From Marixanthomonas sp. SCSIO 43207 (GTDB lineage: Bacteria; Bacteroidota; Bacteroidia; Flavobacteriales; Flavobacteriaceae), in assembly GCF_019904255.1 (NCBI RefSeq), contig NZ_CP063203.1, forward strand, positions 1,364,001-1,428,000: 64,000 bases of DNA, read 5' to 3'. Made by a program: the position numbers and the translations under genes. The first letter of the stretch is position 1. Each line of letters begins with the position of its first letter. The notes under the pieces are model-generated. The model ran no database searches. It worked only from the letters and a program-made list of their open reading frames with translations, and had not been told where the DNA came from. Below, piece after piece: positions 18,484 to 26,542 of the stretch.

Positions 18484-21400
18484 ATGCAACTAGAAAAACA
18501 ACTTGTCCTTTTTAGATACATCTTGCATCAGTTAGGTTATAAAGCCTTTGAAGACTTGCGAGATGAGTTTAACAACAAAGAGTCAGGCACTAGCTCAACG
18601 GGTTACACCTATTTTGCCAGTGCTTTAATGTCTAACTCAGACAAACTCATTGAAGATCGAGCTATACAACAATACGATGAAGCCATCCAGGGATATGAGA
18701 AAAAACTCCGTGAAAACCGCGCAGAACCTTTTCTCACCTTCAAATACTATCAATGGTTTGCCTTGCTATTTACCGAGTACTTTTTTGACCAATACAGCAA
18801 CAATTCAAATCAACTAATTGCTAAGCTCAATGACTATGCTGAAGGAAGCAAAGACTTTAAGCAAATAGAAGCCTACACAGAAAAAAACTTGAAGAAACTG
18901 GCTTATTGGATGGCCACCGGTAGTGGTAAAACGCTATTGATGCATTGCAACTATTGGCAAATCACCAACTACTTCAAAGAATGGGAAAACATCATTCTCA
19001 TAACTCCAAATGAAGGTTTAAGCAGGCAACATTATGAAAGTTGCGTTGAAAGTGGTATTCCTGTAAAGCTCTATTCGGGAAGTGAAGAAAGCCTAAAAAC
19101 CAAAGAAGGTGAAATTCTCATTTTAGAGATTACCAAATTGGTTAAAGACAAGGAAGGAGAAGGTGTAAGTGTTGATGTAGATTACTTCTCAGAGTCAAAG
19201 AACTTAGTATTCATAGATGAAGGACACAAGGGCAGTAAATCTGATGAGCAAACATGGAAATCATTAAGAGAATATCTTGCTCGTGGAAAAGATTCATTCA
19301 CTTTTGAATATTCAGCAACATTTGGACAGGTTATTACCAACAAGAATAAGTTTCTCTTTAATGAATATGCTAAATCCATCATTTTTGATTATTCCTATCG
19401 CCATTTTTATACAGATGGTTATGGCAAGGACTTTAGTGTATTCAACCTCGATACCAGGAATGAGTACAGCGAAGAACAAAACAAGCTACTGTTAACAGCT
19501 AGTTTATTGGGTTATTACGAGCAGCTTGAGCTGTTTGAGAGATATGAGAAAGAGCTGCGCCAATACAACATCGAGAAGCCCCTTTGGGTATTTGTTGGAA
19601 GCCGAGTGATTGGTTCGGGTAAGACAAAATCAGATAAATCCACAGTTTCGGATGTCTCCCGAATTATTGAATTTTTCAAGTATGCCTTGTCTTCACCAAC
19701 TGCCCTACAAGCAGATATTGATAAAATACTTTTCGATTCTACAGGGTTAAGAGATGGAGACGGCAATGATATTTTCAAAGGGCAATTTGAGCATCTTAAA
19801 AAGTTCAAACCAATTGCTGAAACTATTCTTAGTAAGGTGTTCAATGGTATTGGAAACATAGAAGCATTTCAGGTAAAGCAAGCCGAAGGTGAGATAGCGT
19901 TAAAAACCAAGACAAGCGACCAATACTTTGCTGTTATCAATATTGGTGATGTCTCTAAGTACGCAAAAACACTTGAAGCCGATACTGATGGAGAATTAAC
20001 CATACAGGATGATAACTTCTCCAATTCGTTGTTTCAAGCCATATCAGAAACCAATTCTACCATCAATATTCTCATTGGATCTAAAAAGTTTATTGAAGGG
20101 TGGAATTCGTGGAGAGTTTCAAGCATGGGTTTAATGAATATGGGTAAGAATGAAGGTGCTCAAATTATTCAGTTATTTGGTCGTGGTGTTCGTCTAAAAG
20201 GTAAAAACTTATCCTTGAAACGTGAAGAAGCCAATGCGCCTTACCATATCCGAGCATTACAAACCATTTCTATTATGGGCTTGAATGCTTCATACATGAA
20301 TCGCTTCTTAACTGAAATAGAAAAAGAAGTACCGGATTACACCGATATATCTATTGAAATAAAACTAAACCATGAAGACCTGTGGGATGGGAAAATAATG
20401 ACCTTCAAAAAACAGGAAGATAAGTCCTTTAAGGATGAGTTGATTGAATTAGAATACAACTCAGACGTAGCCAACAGAGTCACAATTGATATGCGAAATA
20501 AAATCAGCATAGCAGCAGGTGGTTTCAACAGTCAGGTAGCAGAAGGTGAGGTAGATTATCAAGAGAATTTCCTGAAAGAATTTCGAGACTTCATCGACTA
20601 TAATGCCCTTTCATTAGAAGCAAATAGATATAAGTTGTTGAAAGGTTTTTACAATCTTATTATTAAACACTCTGTGCTATCTCAGCTGATAGAAAGTGGT
20701 GGCTTCAATCTACTAAGCCATAAAGGTCAATTTACTATCAATGAAGCGGTTTCAGGTAAAATTCAAAGAGTAGCTTTGAGCTTAGTAAAAGATTACATTA
20801 ATAAGTTCTATGCTGATAAAGAAAAGGCATTCCTTTCTAAGTATCTCACATATGACATGCTTTCATTTCAGAAGCATAAGGCAATGTTCCCAGCATCACA
20901 AACTATGATTGTGAAAGTGCCTAAAAAGCATGATTCATTCATCAAGGAATTAGAAAACAAGATCAAAGTAATGGTGAAGAAAGATGATAATACACTTCCT
21001 TCAATTCACTTTGATAAACACCTTTATTCACCCATTGCATCTATATCTGATGGCAAAAAATTTAAGGAGATTAAGACTATCCCAGTAAGATTGAATAGTG
21101 GTGAAAGAGACTTTGTTAATCACTTGCGCGAGTTTGTAAGGGAATCTGGTATGTTCATGGGTAAACAGCTTTTTCTTCTTCGTAACCTATCTGTTAAGGG
21201 TATAGGCTTCTTTATGGATAGCTCATCTTTCTACCCAGATTTTATTTTGTGGGTAGTTGATGGCTCAAAACAGTACATCTACTTTCTTGATCCCAAAGGA
21301 ATTCTATTGGGAGACAATCATTTTAACAACCCAAAAATTCTTTGGTGCAAGGAAGACGTCGTAACACTTGAAAATAAAATTCAGCAGCAATTAAAGGATG

Positions 21401-21597
21401 ATAAAAAAGAGGTAGAAGTTTCTATTTCCGGGTTCATCCTATCTGTAACACCGTTTGAAAAGGTTAGAAAGAATTGGGGTGACGGATCAGGCACTACAAG
21501 AGATGATTTTGCTAAAAATAAGGTATTGTTTATAGAGAATAATAAGGAATATTTAAGCTTGATTTTTAAGAATTTGACAAGAGCCGAAAGAGTATAA
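18484..21597 (+). CDS. Type III-like restriction subunit (Res), helicase-nuclease
   Basis: An SF2 helicase: Walker A in MATGSGKTLL (about residue 143), DEGH box in VFIDEGHKG (about 245), SAT in EYSATFG, and motif VI in QLFGRGVRLKGK (about 563). The C-terminal part has a PD-(D/E)xK-type nuclease signature, YPDFILW followed by FLDPKG (about residues 917-937). The 1037-residue length fits Res subunits, which translocate on DNA and cut when two oppositely oriented unmodified sites meet. It is 2 bp from the methylase and forms a complete, apparently intact system. Confidence 0.88.
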   Translation: MQLEKQLVLFRYILHQLGYKAFEDLRDEFNNKESGTSSTGYTYFASALMSNSDKLIEDRAIQQYDEAIQGYEKKLRENRAEPFLTFKYYQWFALLFTEYFFDQYSNNSNQLIAKLNDYAEGSKDFKQIEAYTEKNLKKLAYWMATGSGKTLLMHCNYWQITNYFKEWENIILITPNEGLSRQHYESCVESGIPVKLYSGSEESLKTKEGEILILEITKLVKDKEGEGVSVDVDYFSESKNLVFIDEGHKGSKSDEQTWKSLREYLARGKDSFTFEYSATFGQVITNKNKFLFNEYAKSIIFDYSYRHFYTDGYGKDFSVFNLDTRNEYSEEQNKLLLTASLLGYYEQLELFERYEKELRQYNIEKPLWVFVGSRVIGSGKTKSDKSTVSDVSRIIEFFKYALSSPTALQADIDKILFDSTGLRDGDGNDIFKGQFEHLKKFKPIAETILSKVFNGIGNIEAFQVKQAEGEIALKTKTSDQYFAVINIGDVSKYAKTLEADTDGELTIQDDNFSNSLFQAISETNSTINILIGSKKFIEGWNSWRVSSMGLMNMGKNEGAQIIQLFGRGVRLKGKNLSLKREEANAPYHIRALQTISIMGLNASYMNRFLTEIEKEVPDYTDISIEIKLNHEDLWDGKIMTFKKQEDKSFKDELIELEYNSDVANRVTIDMRNKISIAAGGFNSQVAEGEVDYQENFLKEFRDFIDYNALSLEANRYKLLKGFYNLIIKHSVLSQLIESGGFNLLSHKGQFTINEAVSGKIQRVALSLVKDYINKFYADKEKAFLSKYLTYDMLSFQKHKAMFPASQTMIVKVPKKHDSFIKELENKIKVMVKKDDNTLPSIHFDKHLYSPIASISDGKKFKEIKTIPVRLNSGERDFVNHLREFVRESGMFMGKQLFLLRNLSVKGIGFFMDSSSFYPDFILWVVDGSKQYIYFLDPKGILLGDNHFNNPKILWCKEDVVTLENKIQQQLKDDKKEVEVSISGFILSVTPFEKVRKNWGDGSGTTRDDFAKNKVLFIENNKEYLSLIFKNLTRAERV

Positions 21598-21701
21598 AGT
21601 AAGCGATTATAGCTAAATTTCATACTCAATTTTGATGAAAATTAAAGCATTGGATGTTCGACCATTCCTTCTTTTGTTAATAAAAAATTTTAATTTACAT
21701 T

Positions 21702-21731
21702 TTGTGTTAATTAAAATATCATCTATCTTTG
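21702..21731 (+). promoter_or_regulatory. Promoter for the higB-higA module
   Basis: TTG at 21702-21704 and TATCTTTG at 21724-21731 are separated by 19 bp, a canonical Bacteroidota promoter. Transcription would start near 21738, so the toxin-antitoxin pair is transcribed separately from the restriction genes. Confidence 0.75.
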
Positions 21732-21770
21732 TCCTCAAATAGAGGAGTTTTAAATATACAAGGAGATAAA

Positions 21771-21836
21771 ATGAAAAAATTCTATTTAAGTGAATATAAA
21801 ATTTCGAAAAAAGAACTTAAACAAGTTTGCAAATAA
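21771..21836 (+). other. Out-of-frame 21-codon ORF overlapping the toxin start
   Basis: An excellent Shine-Dalgarno sequence (AAGGAG at 21760-21765) sits before this ATG rather than before the GTG that gives the toxin its family-typical N-terminus. The frame (MKKFYLSEYKISKK... ) stops at 21836 inside the toxin gene. It could be a leader that sets toxin translation by reinitiation, or simply chance. Confidence 0.3.
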
Positions 21837-22122
21837 TGATAAAGCTGGAATCAAGAAGTTAGGACCTAAAAGACATAAAGTATTTAAAAAAAGATTAGAC
21901 CAACTAAAATTTTCTGAGACATTAGAAGATGTGCGATATCAACCAGGACGCTTTCATGAATTATCTGGGAACAGAAAAGGACAATGGGCATGTGATCTAG
22001 ATCATCCTTATAGATTAATATTTACAGCTCAAGAAGATCCCATCCCTACTGATAAAGATGGTAAATACATTTGGATAGAAATTGTAGGAGTCGAAATCAT
22101 TGATATTGACGATTACCACTAG
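21790..22122 (+). CDS. higB: HigB/RelE-family toxin
   Basis: A 110-residue protein of the RelE/HigB 'plasmid maintenance killer' group: NIKFRKKNLNKFAN at the N-terminus, then PGRFHELSGNRKGQWACDLDHPYRLIF and the terminal VGVEIIDIDDYH. These are typical positions of the basic RNase core and the conserved end. Toxins of this family cleave mRNA, often on the ribosome. The GTG start at 21790 gives the full family N-terminus; the ATG at 21771 is in another frame. The antitoxin gene starts 30 bp downstream, and toxin-first order is the rule for higBA. Confidence 0.83.
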   Translation: MNIKFRKKNLNKFANNDKAGIKKLGPKRHKVFKKRLDQLKFSETLEDVRYQPGRFHELSGNRKGQWACDLDHPYRLIFTAQEDPIPTDKDGKYIWIEIVGVEIIDIDDYH

Positions 22123-22152
22123 GCAATAAACAACTACTTAAAGACAGAACAG

Positions 22153-23250
22153 ATGGCAACGATTAATGATTATTATCCGGAGAGTGTTACACACCCTTCC
22201 GAATTTCTAATAGAATCACTTGAAGAGAAAAATATAGGAGCCAAAGAATTTGCAATTAAAACGGGTAAACCTGAAAAAACTATTACTGCTGTTTTAAAAG
22301 GAGAGAGCTCTATTACTCCTGATATGGCTGTCCTTTTTGAACAAGTTTTAAAAATACCCGCACATTTTTGGAATGAAGCTCAAAGAAATTATGATGAATA
22401 CGAAGCCCGCGTAAATTTTCAGAAGAACATTGAGCAATGCAAAGAATGGGCAAGAAATTTTCCATATGCAAAAATGGTAAAATATGGATGGGTAAAAAAA
22501 ACAAGAAAGGCAGAGGAAAAAGTAATAGAACTTTTTAAATTTTTTGAGGTAGCCTCTCAAAAAGGATTTGAAGATTATTACTATAATCAGAGAACACGAG
22601 TAGCATTCAGAATATCTCTAAAAAATCAAGAAAATGCTACTGCTATTGCAGCTTGGCTAAGAAGAGGTGAATTACAAGCTTATCAAATTAACACCCCGGA
22701 GTTTAACAAGAATTTATTTAAAAAGAAGTTACATGAAATAAAAGCTTTAATGGCCAAACAGCCTAGGGATTTTTTTGAAGAATTACATAACATATGCAAA
22801 TCAGCTGGAGTAAAAGTAGTTCATACACCTTGTCTTCCGAAAGCACCAATTCATGGATCAACAAGATGGATAAAAGATGCCCCTCTAATTCAGTTAAGTG
22901 GCCGATACAAGAGAAATGACATTTTTTGGTTTACATTTTTCCATGAGGTTGGACATATATTATTACATGGAAAAAAATATATTTCAATTGAAAATATAGA
23001 TGTGGATGGAGAAAATAAAGAGTTTGAGAAAGAAGCGGACGAATTCGCATCTGATTGGATATTAAGTAAAAAAGAAGAGAATGAAATTCTTAATTCCAAT
23101 CCTCTTACATATGAAGATATTATAAATTACGCAAAAAAATTTGGAACCCACCCAGCTTGTATTATAGGTCGTTTTCAACATAAAAGAAGGATTCCATATG
23201 GAACGGGAAATGAGTTGTTTGAACCTATAAATTTTGAATCGCAGGCATAA
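22153..23250 (+). CDS. higA: HigA-type antitoxin fused to an ImmA/IrrE metallopeptidase
   Basis: Residues 10-90 form a HigA-like XRE helix-turn-helix (HPSEFLIESLEEKNIGAKEF through PDMAVLFEQVLKIPAHFWNE). The C-terminal half contains FTFFHEVGHILLHGKK, an HExxH zinc motif (His264, Glu265, His268), and EKEADEFASDW, whose acidic residues supply the third ligand, as in ImmA/IrrE peptidases. Plain HigA antitoxins are only about 100 residues, so this 365-residue protein joins repressor and protease. Such fusions may self-cleave or degrade a partner to control toxin release; that is inference. It neutralises the HigB encoded just upstream. Confidence 0.85.
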   Translation: MATINDYYPESVTHPSEFLIESLEEKNIGAKEFAIKTGKPEKTITAVLKGESSITPDMAVLFEQVLKIPAHFWNEAQRNYDEYEARVNFQKNIEQCKEWARNFPYAKMVKYGWVKKTRKAEEKVIELFKFFEVASQKGFEDYYYNQRTRVAFRISLKNQENATAIAAWLRRGELQAYQINTPEFNKNLFKKKLHEIKALMAKQPRDFFEELHNICKSAGVKVVHTPCLPKAPIHGSTRWIKDAPLIQLSGRYKRNDIFWFTFFHEVGHILLHGKKYISIENIDVDGENKEFEKEADEFASDWILSKKEENEILNSNPLTYEDIINYAKKFGTHPACIIGRFQHKRRIPYGTGNELFEPINFESQA

Positions 23251-23523
23251 ATATATGTCCACTATAGAATTAAAGAATTGTTATTGTAGATTTTATAAAA
23301 TATTAACTACAATTATATAATCAGTATTATGGTAAATAGCAATAGAAGCAACAAGAAGATGTAACTGTATGATTTGACTTTTGATAATTATGTTAGTTGA
23401 ATTTTTTTTATACAAAATTCTTCATAGTCACCTTCTTAAGATTTGGTTTTGGCTATTGTTATAGGTAATAGCAACTATTCTAAAAATAGAATAACCTAAC
23501 TTTAAACAATCCATTTAAAACTT

Positions 23524-23629
23524 ACCACTTCATTTGTTCGCCTATCAAAAGCCCTTTGTGGGGCTTTCGGCTCTCTGCATTCAGCTTCGTGTATCTTTTG
23601 ATATGAAAAGTCATTGGAGGATAAGTGGT
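23524..23629 (+). other. Strongly structured segment in a 563-bp intergenic region
   Basis: Three nested stems are visible: ACCACTT (23524-23530) with AAGTGGT (23623-23629), TATCAAAAG (23543-23551) with CTTTTGATA (23595-23603), and a GC-rich hairpin AAAGCCC-tttgtg-GGGCTTT (23548-23567) that shares bases with the second stem and so would compete with part of it. It is clearly richer in GC than its surroundings. No gene lies in 23251-23813. It may be a structured RNA, a replication or transfer origin, or a recombination site; I cannot assign it. Confidence 0.4.
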
Positions 23630-23813
23630 CAGATATTAATTACCTATTAACTCAACTAACCCGCCTTAAATAATATTATATATATATCATATGGCTACCC
23701 GATTTTAAAATAAACTTTCTTTCTTTTTTTGAATACATACTATTGTGACAGCTTCATTAACCCACAAGGAGTTAAAAAGCCTGTCTCCATTAAAAAAAAG
23801 TAAGTAATGAAAC

Positions 23814-25001
23814 TTGAAAGAAACACTAGTACCATCTCAACTCCTAAAAAATATAGATGATAGTATCAAATCATTGTCTGGCTATAATAAATATTCTATA
23901 AAGCAAATTAACCGACTTAAAAAATCCTTGATCTCTCTCTGGATGTACATATATGAGCGCCAGAAAGCTTCTAATGTAATATCTTACGATATGTATGTAA
24001 ATATAGGGTGGAAGGAATTGAAGCCGTTTAAGCTCATTATAAAAGGCCGGATAATTCAATACAGCGAATTGATTTCTTTATTGAAAGAGGCAGAAGTAAT
24101 TAAGATAAATAAAAGATATAGAGTTGATAGCTTTACCATGTCTTATAAAATTGATCTTTCTTTTCTTAATACTACTCACTTTACAGAAGTAGAGATAGAT
24201 TTTAAAAAGATATATAGAAACTTAAAGAGCAAAGAATATTGGCTCGCAAAATATCCTCGACATTGTAACATAATAGAAAGCTCATACAATGTCAGTGTAG
24301 ACCTTGATAGTTATATATATTGGTTGAGAAGCAATATTGGAATGGCATTAAAGCCAAAATGTATTAATGGTGTTGTGCAAAAGAGGAAGCTTACCCCAGA
24401 GATCGCTTATAGCTCTGTACAAAAGTGTCTTAAAGTTAATTTTAAAAATCTATGGTTCAAGGTTTCAGATACCGGTCGCTTCTACTCCAATGTTGTTAAT
24501 TTACCATCCACAGCGATCCCTTTTATATCATTATTTGACCGGCAGGGGTTAACAAGTATTGACATTACTAACTGTCAACCACTGTTATTGGCCACAAGGG
24601 TTAATTCAGAAGAGTATAAGAAGGATGTTTGTGTAGGTACTTTCTATGATAATTTATCTACACTAACGAAAAGAGATAGAAATTGGGTGAAATTGCAATC
24701 TTTTAAATATATCTTTTTCAACGATAATCTCTTGAAAAGTGGGGAGCTATATAACGCTATGGAAAGTATATATCCGGGAGTAATGGATCAAATAAATGAG
24801 TTAAAGCAGAAAGAAAAGCTTTGGAAGGTATTACAAAAATTGGAAAGCAAAATTATTGTGGAACGAGTAGGAATAAGTGCAGGACTAAATGTAATTACTC
24901 GACATGATGAAATTTTATGTTATTCAGAAAACAAAATAGAAATTGAAAATTTAATTAAAGATGAATTCGCAAAAATGAATTTAAAAGTGAGATTAAAATA
25001 A
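23814..25001 (+). CDS. Compact family A DNA polymerase-like palm protein (predicted)
   Basis: No family is recognised with certainty, but the three diagnostic motifs of A-family polymerases appear in order. Motif A-like: SIDITNCQPLLLA with Asp250. Motif B-like: RNWVKLQSFKYIFF, giving R289-x3-K293-x3-F297-x3-F301, the spacing of the finger helix. Motif C-like: TRHDEIL with His364-Asp365-Glu366. No 3'-5' or 5'-3' exonuclease motif is seen in the N-terminal 210 residues, and the glutamate that excludes ribonucleotides in Pol I motif A is not conserved. The start is uncertain: TTG 23814 follows an in-frame stop, and the ATG at 23807 is out of frame. Neighbours are other DNA-synthesis genes. Confidence 0.5.
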   Translation: MKETLVPSQLLKNIDDSIKSLSGYNKYSIKQINRLKKSLISLWMYIYERQKASNVISYDMYVNIGWKELKPFKLIIKGRIIQYSELISLLKEAEVIKINKRYRVDSFTMSYKIDLSFLNTTHFTEVEIDFKKIYRNLKSKEYWLAKYPRHCNIIESSYNVSVDLDSYIYWLRSNIGMALKPKCINGVVQKRKLTPEIAYSSVQKCLKVNFKNLWFKVSDTGRFYSNVVNLPSTAIPFISLFDRQGLTSIDITNCQPLLLATRVNSEEYKKDVCVGTFYDNLSTLTKRDRNWVKLQSFKYIFFNDNLLKSGELYNAMESIYPGVMDQINELKQKEKLWKVLQKLESKIIVERVGISAGLNVITRHDEILCYSENKIEIENLIKDEFAKMNLKVRLK

Positions 25002-25062
25002 GTCTAAGTACGTTATTCAGCCTATCTCGAATTTTTAATTTATAAATAACATTTTGAACAAA

Positions 25063-25123
25063 TTATAGGAATAAATCCATTTTATGGAATATTTCCTATA
25101 AATGATATTATTTTATACTTTTG
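25063..25123 (+). promoter_or_regulatory. Promoter with inverted-repeat operator for the polymerase operon
   Basis: TTATAGGAATAAATCCAT (25063-25080) and its near-complement ending at 25101 (ATGGAATATTTCCTATAA) match at 15 of 18 positions around a 3-bp centre. Each arm holds a GGA-N5-TCC or GGAA-N3-TTCC half. A -7 element TACTTTTG follows at 25116-25123, 18 bp before the ATG. A repressor bound here would block polymerase, as expected for a damage-inducible promoter; the regulator is not known. Confidence 0.5.
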
Positions 25124-25141
25124 TTGTAAATAAATTAACTA

Positions 25142-26542
25142 ATGGAAGATAGAATATTCTCCGTTGTCGATGTAGAAACTACAGGCGGTGGAATGCGAGG
25201 TAATAGGATAACTGAAATTTGTATTGTCATCCTGCAAAATGGTGAAATTTTAGATAAGTACACCACACTTATAAATCCTGAAAAGATAATTCCTCACCAT
25301 ATTACAGCGTTAACAGGCATATCCAATGAAACGGTGGAAAGTGCACCATTGTTTTACGAAGTAGCTGAAAAAATTCAAACTATTACTGAAAATGCCATTT
25401 TCGTTGCCCACAATGTCCATTTCGATTATAATGTATTGCGAAATGAATTTCGTCGATTGGGAATGGACTTTGACCGAAAGAAGCTTTGTACGGTTCGGTT
25501 GTCAAGAAAATTAATTCCCCATCTTTTAAGTTATAACTTGGGTCGCATTTGCAGCTCCATCAATATACCCATTGAAAACAGACATAGGGCAGAAGGAGAT
25601 ACCGATGCTACGGTAATTTTATTTCAAAGATTGATGAGTTTGGATGAAAACTATGAAGTTTTCAATCAATTTTTGAACCCCAGATCAAAGGAAGCTTCTT
25701 TACCACCGCACTTAAATTCAAAACAGATATTGGATTTGCCCAGTTCAGCAGGAATCTATCTTTTTAAGAATAAAGATCAGAAGGTTATTTATGTGGGAAA
25801 AGCGAAAAACATTAAGAAAAGGGTATTGTCTCATATCTATAATAAAAAGAATAAGGGATATTTAATGTGCCAAGAGACTTTTTTTATTGAACATGAAGAA
25901 ACTGGGAATGAACTTACCGCGCTCTTATTGGAATCGGAATTAATCAAGAAATATTATCCCAAATTCAACCGAGCGCAAAAAAGACCACAAAGCTCTTATG
26001 AAATCATTTCATATAAAAATCAACGGAACATCATCCAATTAGCCATCACCAAAACGAAAGCTGCAAATGATTCTTTAATGACATTTTATAATAGAACACT
26101 GGCGCGCGAACGATTGGAATATTTATGTGAGACATATAAACTATGTCCTCGTTATTGTAGCTTGCAAAGTAATGTGGAGGTATGTTCACACTATAAAATA
26201 AATAAATGTGAAGGTATTTGTGATGGGACGGAAGAAATAGAGGATTATAACAAAAAGGTGGGTGCAGCTATAGAACACTTAATTGATGATAAACCCACCT
26301 ATATTATTTATGGCAACGGAAGAAATAGCAACGAAAAATCCATTGTGCTTGTAAAAGAGGGAAGATATCGGGGCTTTGGTTTTGTGGATGAAAGTGAAGG
26401 TTTTTCCAATGTAGAAGAAATAGAGAACTTTCTTTCTCCCAGGCATCATACGTATCATACCAGTCAAATTATTAGAAGTTACTTCAAAAAAAATCCAAAT
26501 AAGAATGTAGTTCATTTTGAAAAGGAGGTGCTGAGTGAATAA
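25142..26542 (+). CDS. DEDD exonuclease fused to a UvrC-like GIY-YIG nuclease domain
   Basis: Residues 1-175 are a DnaQ-type 3'-5' exonuclease: FSVVDVETTGGG (Exo I, D-x-E), VAHNVHFDYNVL (Exo II) and HRAEGDTDAT (Exo III, HxxxxD type). From about residue 200 a GIY-YIG domain follows: SSAGIYLFKNKDQKVIYVGKAKN, ending with ELTALLLESELIKKYYPKFN as in UvrC and Cho. The remaining 170 residues include a Cys-rich piece (LCPRYCSLQSNVEVCSHYKINKCEG is the region, about 335-360). Similar exonuclease-UvrC fusions occur in several phyla. The gene overlaps dinB by 8 bp, which ties it to translesion synthesis and repair; it may proofread or trim for the polymerases. Confidence 0.85.
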   Translation: MEDRIFSVVDVETTGGGMRGNRITEICIVILQNGEILDKYTTLINPEKIIPHHITALTGISNETVESAPLFYEVAEKIQTITENAIFVAHNVHFDYNVLRNEFRRLGMDFDRKKLCTVRLSRKLIPHLLSYNLGRICSSINIPIENRHRAEGDTDATVILFQRLMSLDENYEVFNQFLNPRSKEASLPPHLNSKQILDLPSSAGIYLFKNKDQKVIYVGKAKNIKKRVLSHIYNKKNKGYLMCQETFFIEHEETGNELTALLLESELIKKYYPKFNRAQKRPQSSYEIISYKNQRNIIQLAITKTKAANDSLMTFYNRTLARERLEYLCETYKLCPRYCSLQSNVEVCSHYKINKCEGICDGTEEIEDYNKKVGAAIEHLIDDKPTYIIYGNGRNSNEKSIVLVKEGRYRGFGFVDESEGFSNVEEIENFLSPRHHTYHTSQIIRSYFKKNPNKNVVHFEKEVLSE

